Shown here: piece after piece, positions 12,240-14,797 of the stretch
Position numbering within the stretch: the first letter of the stretch is position 1
How the letters are laid out: every line of letters begins with the position of its first letter
From: Fidelibacterota bacterium
GTDB lineage: Bacteria > Fidelibacterota > Marinisomatia > SCGC-AAA003-L08 > D37C17
Assembly (NCBI GenBank): GCA_018671635.1
Contig: JABHHG010000189.1
Coordinates: 1-14,797, forward strand
Direction: 5' to 3'
DNA: 14,797 nt
Translations under genes and position numbers: made by a program
Notes under the pieces: generated by a model
Databases searched by the model: none
Told to the model about the DNA's origin: nothing
The model's input: only the letters and a program-made list of their open reading frames with translations

Positions 12240-14797
12240 ATGTATAAAAAAATTCTATCATCGTTATTTATAATATTTATATCCCAATCAATTTTATTTT
12301 CACAAGATAATTGTGAAGGCCTAAGTCAAGATGAATGTACTGAATTTTTATCTTGTAGTTGGTCAATTATTGCGATGCCAAATGGAATATTTGAAATGTG
12401 CATTGAAAGCAATGATGATAGTGACTGGGAAGAAGTTGATATATGTTCTGAATTTCCTACTGATGTATGTGTAACCATGCCATTTTGTGAGCTAACTGCT
12501 GATGATGGTTGTATAATGGCAGACTTTGGTGACGACGGTGGCGATTGGAGTGATGATTCTACTGGCTGGAACGATGATGGTGGCTGGGAAGAAGTTGATA
12601 TATGTTCTGAATTCCCACCTGATGTATGTGTAACCATGCCATTTTGTGAACTAACTGCTGCTGATGGTTGTATAATGGCAGACTTTGGTGACGACGGTGG
12701 CGATTGGTCATGCTCAGATATAGATAATCCCTATGAGTGCTTTGCAATGGACTGTGAATGGCTTGGTAGTAATAATACACCTGTTGGGGGATCCTGTATT
12801 GAAGGCGATTGGGAAGATGGGTGCTCTGGTTTGAGCCAAGAAGATTGTGAGTGGCTTGATTATTGTGAGTGGCAGTGGGGAGACTCCACTACTGAAGAAG
12901 GTTCATGTGCAGAAAGTAATCATAATAATGATATTTTCTTTAGTGGCCATGTTTTCGGTAATATGGGCCCAATGTTACCAGCATTTGAACATTTAGCTGG
13001 TGCTATTGTTAAATTATATGGTGGTTTCACAGGGGGACTGCTTGCAGAAATAGAAACTAATGAAGAAGGTTATTTCGAATTTGGGGATGTAGCAACAGCC
13101 GTCTCTGCTTATTCTGTGCATGCTGATGGATACTTAACAATTGATGGTAATTTATATGATTTATGCAATAACCCCAATACTGCTGAATGTTTTCCAATTT
13201 ATACAGAATTCTTTTTAGATCCCAATAATAATAATGATGGTTGCTTTCAAGATGGAGAATGGTATGGTTATGGGCAAGAATTATTTATATCAGATTGTGA
13301 ATATTTAGAATGTACTCCAAATGGTTGGGTTGGTCCATTTACTCTGAATAATGATGATTGTTCTAATAACAATGATTGGGAATGTAGTGATTTAGAATAT
13401 CAAGATTGTCAAACTGTTGATTATTGTGAATGGATTACAGATAGCTATAATTCAAATAGTTGGGGCTCCTGTGTTGAAATAGGAGGCAATAATGATGACC
13501 CTCCAGAATGCTTGATGGATTGTGAGGGCATTGAAGGTATTAATCCTGATGAAGATCCATACGAAGCGTGTGATTTAATAATTACATTATTCGGCTTTGA
13601 TCCGGGGTTTAGTTCATGTATGAATGATTGTGATGATGAAACAATGCTATTTATCAATGAATTTGTTGAAGCATGTTATGAATGTTTAGAAAACGAAGAT
13701 CTTGACTGTGCAGATATTTTTGATGATGAGGATGATTGTGACCCCAATCAAATGTGTGATCAAGTTGAGACCTGTATTGATGGGTTATTATATCCCACAA
13801 GTTGTGGACCGGATAATTGTGATGAACCGATAGGTGAATGTAATGGTGGTGGCAATGATGGTGTCCTATATGGGTATGTAGAATATATTTGGGGTGATGC
13901 TATTGAAATGGTAGGCGGTGCACATATTTTAATTCAAAGTGTAGATCCAGATAGTTCAAACATCGAAATCTATGAAACATTAACTAATGATTGGGGAAGT
14001 TATGAGATTTCTCTCCCTCCTGGTGCATATATGGTTACTGCTTCGGCCTATGAGGATTCTGAAACTCATGATATCTTCATTGAAGGCGGGCATGAACATG
14101 AATTAAATTTCCAATTGGGTGAATGGAGTTGGCCCGAACCACAAGCAATCTTTAGTTTGGGTGATGGAACAGGGACCCAGGAAGGTTTCACGGTTCCTCT
14201 TTACCTGCAAACAGATAGCCCGGTGAGTGGCCTTCAATTTGCGGTGATGCCTGAGTATGCAGGTGGAGGTTTTTGGTTTACTCCCAGTGAACTTGAATCT
14301 ACAAATGATTGTTTCTCAGCTAGTTTTAATGATGTGTATAGTCAGCTTTGGGGAATTATGTTTAGTTTAGAAGGCTGTGTATATGAACCAGGGGAACACC
14401 ATGTGGCCAATCTATCATTTACTGTCGCTGCAGGTAGCACTGTTCCGCCAGGAACTGATGTTCACTTAGTCTTTAACTATACCCTAGTCTCTGATCCTGA
14501 CGCAAATGAGGTTCCATCTTCAGGGGAGGGTTCAATGGTAACCTTTGGTCAATTGGGTGATGTGAATAGTGATGGTGCCATCAATGTGGTAGATATTGTT
14601 AATATGGTGAACTTTGCATTGCAAATTGATGAGCCGACTGAATATGAATCATGGGCTGCTGACCTAAATCAAGATGGCAATATAAATGTTCTTGATATTG
14701 TCTCTGTAGTCAATATTATTCTTTATGAAGACGACTTACAACGATCCGATTCAGGTGATGCAGAAATTTACTACAATGGAAAAGAAGTGCATATTGA
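12240..14797 (+). CDS. Large secreted cysteine-rich protein with cohesin-like and dockerin domains (3' end outside window)
   Basis: The frame is open for 852 codons from ATG 12240 to the right edge with no stop. GGAG 6 nt upstream supports the start. Residues 1-21 form a signal peptide (MYKKILSSLFIIFISQSILF). Residues 22-223 and 335-411 carry repeated cysteine modules of the form C-x7/8-C-x4/5-C, often followed by x-W; 46 cysteines are visible in all. Residues about 232-305 and 540-625 resemble carboxypeptidase-regulatory-like beta domains (ETNEEGYFEFG; TNDWGSYEISLPPGAYMV). Residues about 634-770 look like a cohesin-type beta domain. Residues 772-829 form a type I dockerin pair, GDVNSDGAINVVDIVNMV and ADLNQDGNINVLDIVSVV, each with a calcium loop. 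The protein is strongly acidic (Asp/Glu/Asn rich), as expected of an exported surface or matrix protein. A C-terminal sorting domain may follow beyond the window. Function unknown. Confidence 0.87.
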   Translation, partial: MYKKILSSLFIIFISQSILFSQDNCEGLSQDECTEFLSCSWSIIAMPNGIFEMCIESNDDSDWEEVDICSEFPTDVCVTMPFCELTADDGCIMADFGDDGGDWSDDSTGWNDDGGWEEVDICSEFPPDVCVTMPFCELTAADGCIMADFGDDGGDWSCSDIDNPYECFAMDCEWLGSNNTPVGGSCIEGDWEDGCSGLSQEDCEWLDYCEWQWGDSTTEEGSCAESNHNNDIFFSGHVFGNMGPMLPAFEHLAGAIVKLYGGFTGGLLAEIETNEEGYFEFGDVATAVSAYSVHADGYLTIDGNLYDLCNNPNTAECFPIYTEFFLDPNNNNDGCFQDGEWYGYGQELFISDCEYLECTPNGWVGPFTLNNDDCSNNNDWECSDLEYQDCQTVDYCEWITDSYNSNSWGSCVEIGGNNDDPPECLMDCEGIEGINPDEDPYEACDLIITLFGFDPGFSSCMNDCDDETMLFINEFVEACYECLENEDLDCADIFDDEDDCDPNQMCDQVETCIDGLLYPTSCGPDNCDEPIGECNGGGNDGVLYGYVEYIWGDAIEMVGGAHILIQSVDPDSSNIEIYETLTNDWGSYEISLPPGAYMVTASAYEDSETHDIFIEGGHEHELNFQLGEWSWPEPQAIFSLGDGTGTQEGFTVPLYLQTDSPVSGLQFAVMPEYAGGGFWFTPSELESTNDCFSASFNDVYSQLWGIMFSLEGCVYEPGEHHVANLSFTVAAGSTVPPGTDVHLVFNYTLVSDPDANEVPSSGEGSMVTFGQLGDVNSDGAINVVDIVNMVNFALQIDEPTEYESWAADLNQDGNINVLDIVSVVNIILYEDDLQRSDSGDAEIYYNGKEVHI
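12426..12707 (+). repeat. Tandem duplication inside the secreted-protein gene (period 159 bp)
   Basis: The 123-bp unit at 12426-12548 recurs at 12585-12707 with 5 base differences by my count, three of them silent, separated by 36 bp encoding SDDSTGWNDDGG. Each 41-residue unit starts WEEVDICSEFP and contains four cysteines. The period of 53 codons keeps frame. The near-identity indicates a recent duplication, gene conversion, or an assembly artefact. Confidence 0.92.

Noticed and set aside
12426..12707. CRISPR or mobile-element origin for the repeat
   Set aside because: There are only two long in-frame copies inside a coding gene, without spacers, terminal inverted repeats or transposase.
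12326..12780. Long open frames on the minus strand across the secreted-protein gene
   Set aside because: They are rich in Ser, Gln and His and exist because the + strand is repetitive and rich in Asp, Trp and Cys codons; the + strand gene has a signal peptide, domains and consistent coding.
14555..14730. Cellulosome component
   Set aside because: Dockerin-like repeats are widespread in exported proteins of this bacterial group; no catalytic glycoside hydrolase or scaffoldin array is visible.

Overview
The window is AT-rich bacterial DNA with every recognisable gene on the + strand. It suggests a marine member of the FCB group, most likely Candidatus Marinimicrobia (SAR406) or a close relative. 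This rests on overall look only: low GC, few strong Shine-Dalgarno sites, and a large secreted protein that combines a signal peptide, cysteine-rich modules, carboxypeptidase-regulatory-like domains, a cohesin-like domain and a dockerin repeat. No 16S or marker phylogeny is possible here.

Layout. (1) Positions 3-2495 hold the 3' end of an unidentified gene, then pabB and pabC (p-aminobenzoate/folate branch), then an EamA-type permease to 3366; these four genes overlap by 4-8 nt and look like one transcript. (2) 3449-4954 is a class V aminotransferase of the cysteine desulfurase type, with its own upstream region containing a dyad. (3) 5061-8543 holds ligA (NAD-dependent DNA ligase), a PaaI-like hotdog thioesterase and a zinc-independent MDR oxidoreductase, nearly gapless or overlapping. 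(4) 8544-8812 is a regulatory leader: a good sigma70-like promoter, a 32-residue open reading frame with six consecutive Cys codons, alternative RNA helices, and an intrinsic terminator placed just before the next gene. (5) 8813-12057 is a sulfur-carrier cysteine biosynthesis operon: CysM-type synthase, Mec-type JAMM peptidase, a CysO-MoeB/MoeZ-rhodanese fusion, and a DUF4395 membrane protein, closed by a terminator at 12111-12144. (6) From 12240 to the right edge runs a large secreted, 46-cysteine protein, incomplete at its 3' end.

How the parts fit. The operon in (5) contains the components known from Mycobacterium tuberculosis: MoeZ activates the carboxy-terminal Gly-Gly of CysO and loads it with sulfur, CysM transfers activated serine onto CysO thiocarboxylate, and Mec releases cysteine. 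Here CysO is fused to the activating enzyme, so its Gly-Gly is internal (residues 90-91) and would have to be freed, plausibly by the neighbouring JAMM peptidase. The leader in (4) has the organisation of a ribosome-mediated attenuator that senses cysteine through Cys-tRNA: a ribosome stalled at the Cys run leaves GAGGAGG and TTACC free to pair with CTTCCTC and GGTAA, which breaks the terminator; a ribosome that reaches the stop codon allows termination. Polycysteine leader peptides are known in mycobacteria; I do not know of a description in this lineage. The leader together with the fused carrier system is the most interesting content of the window.
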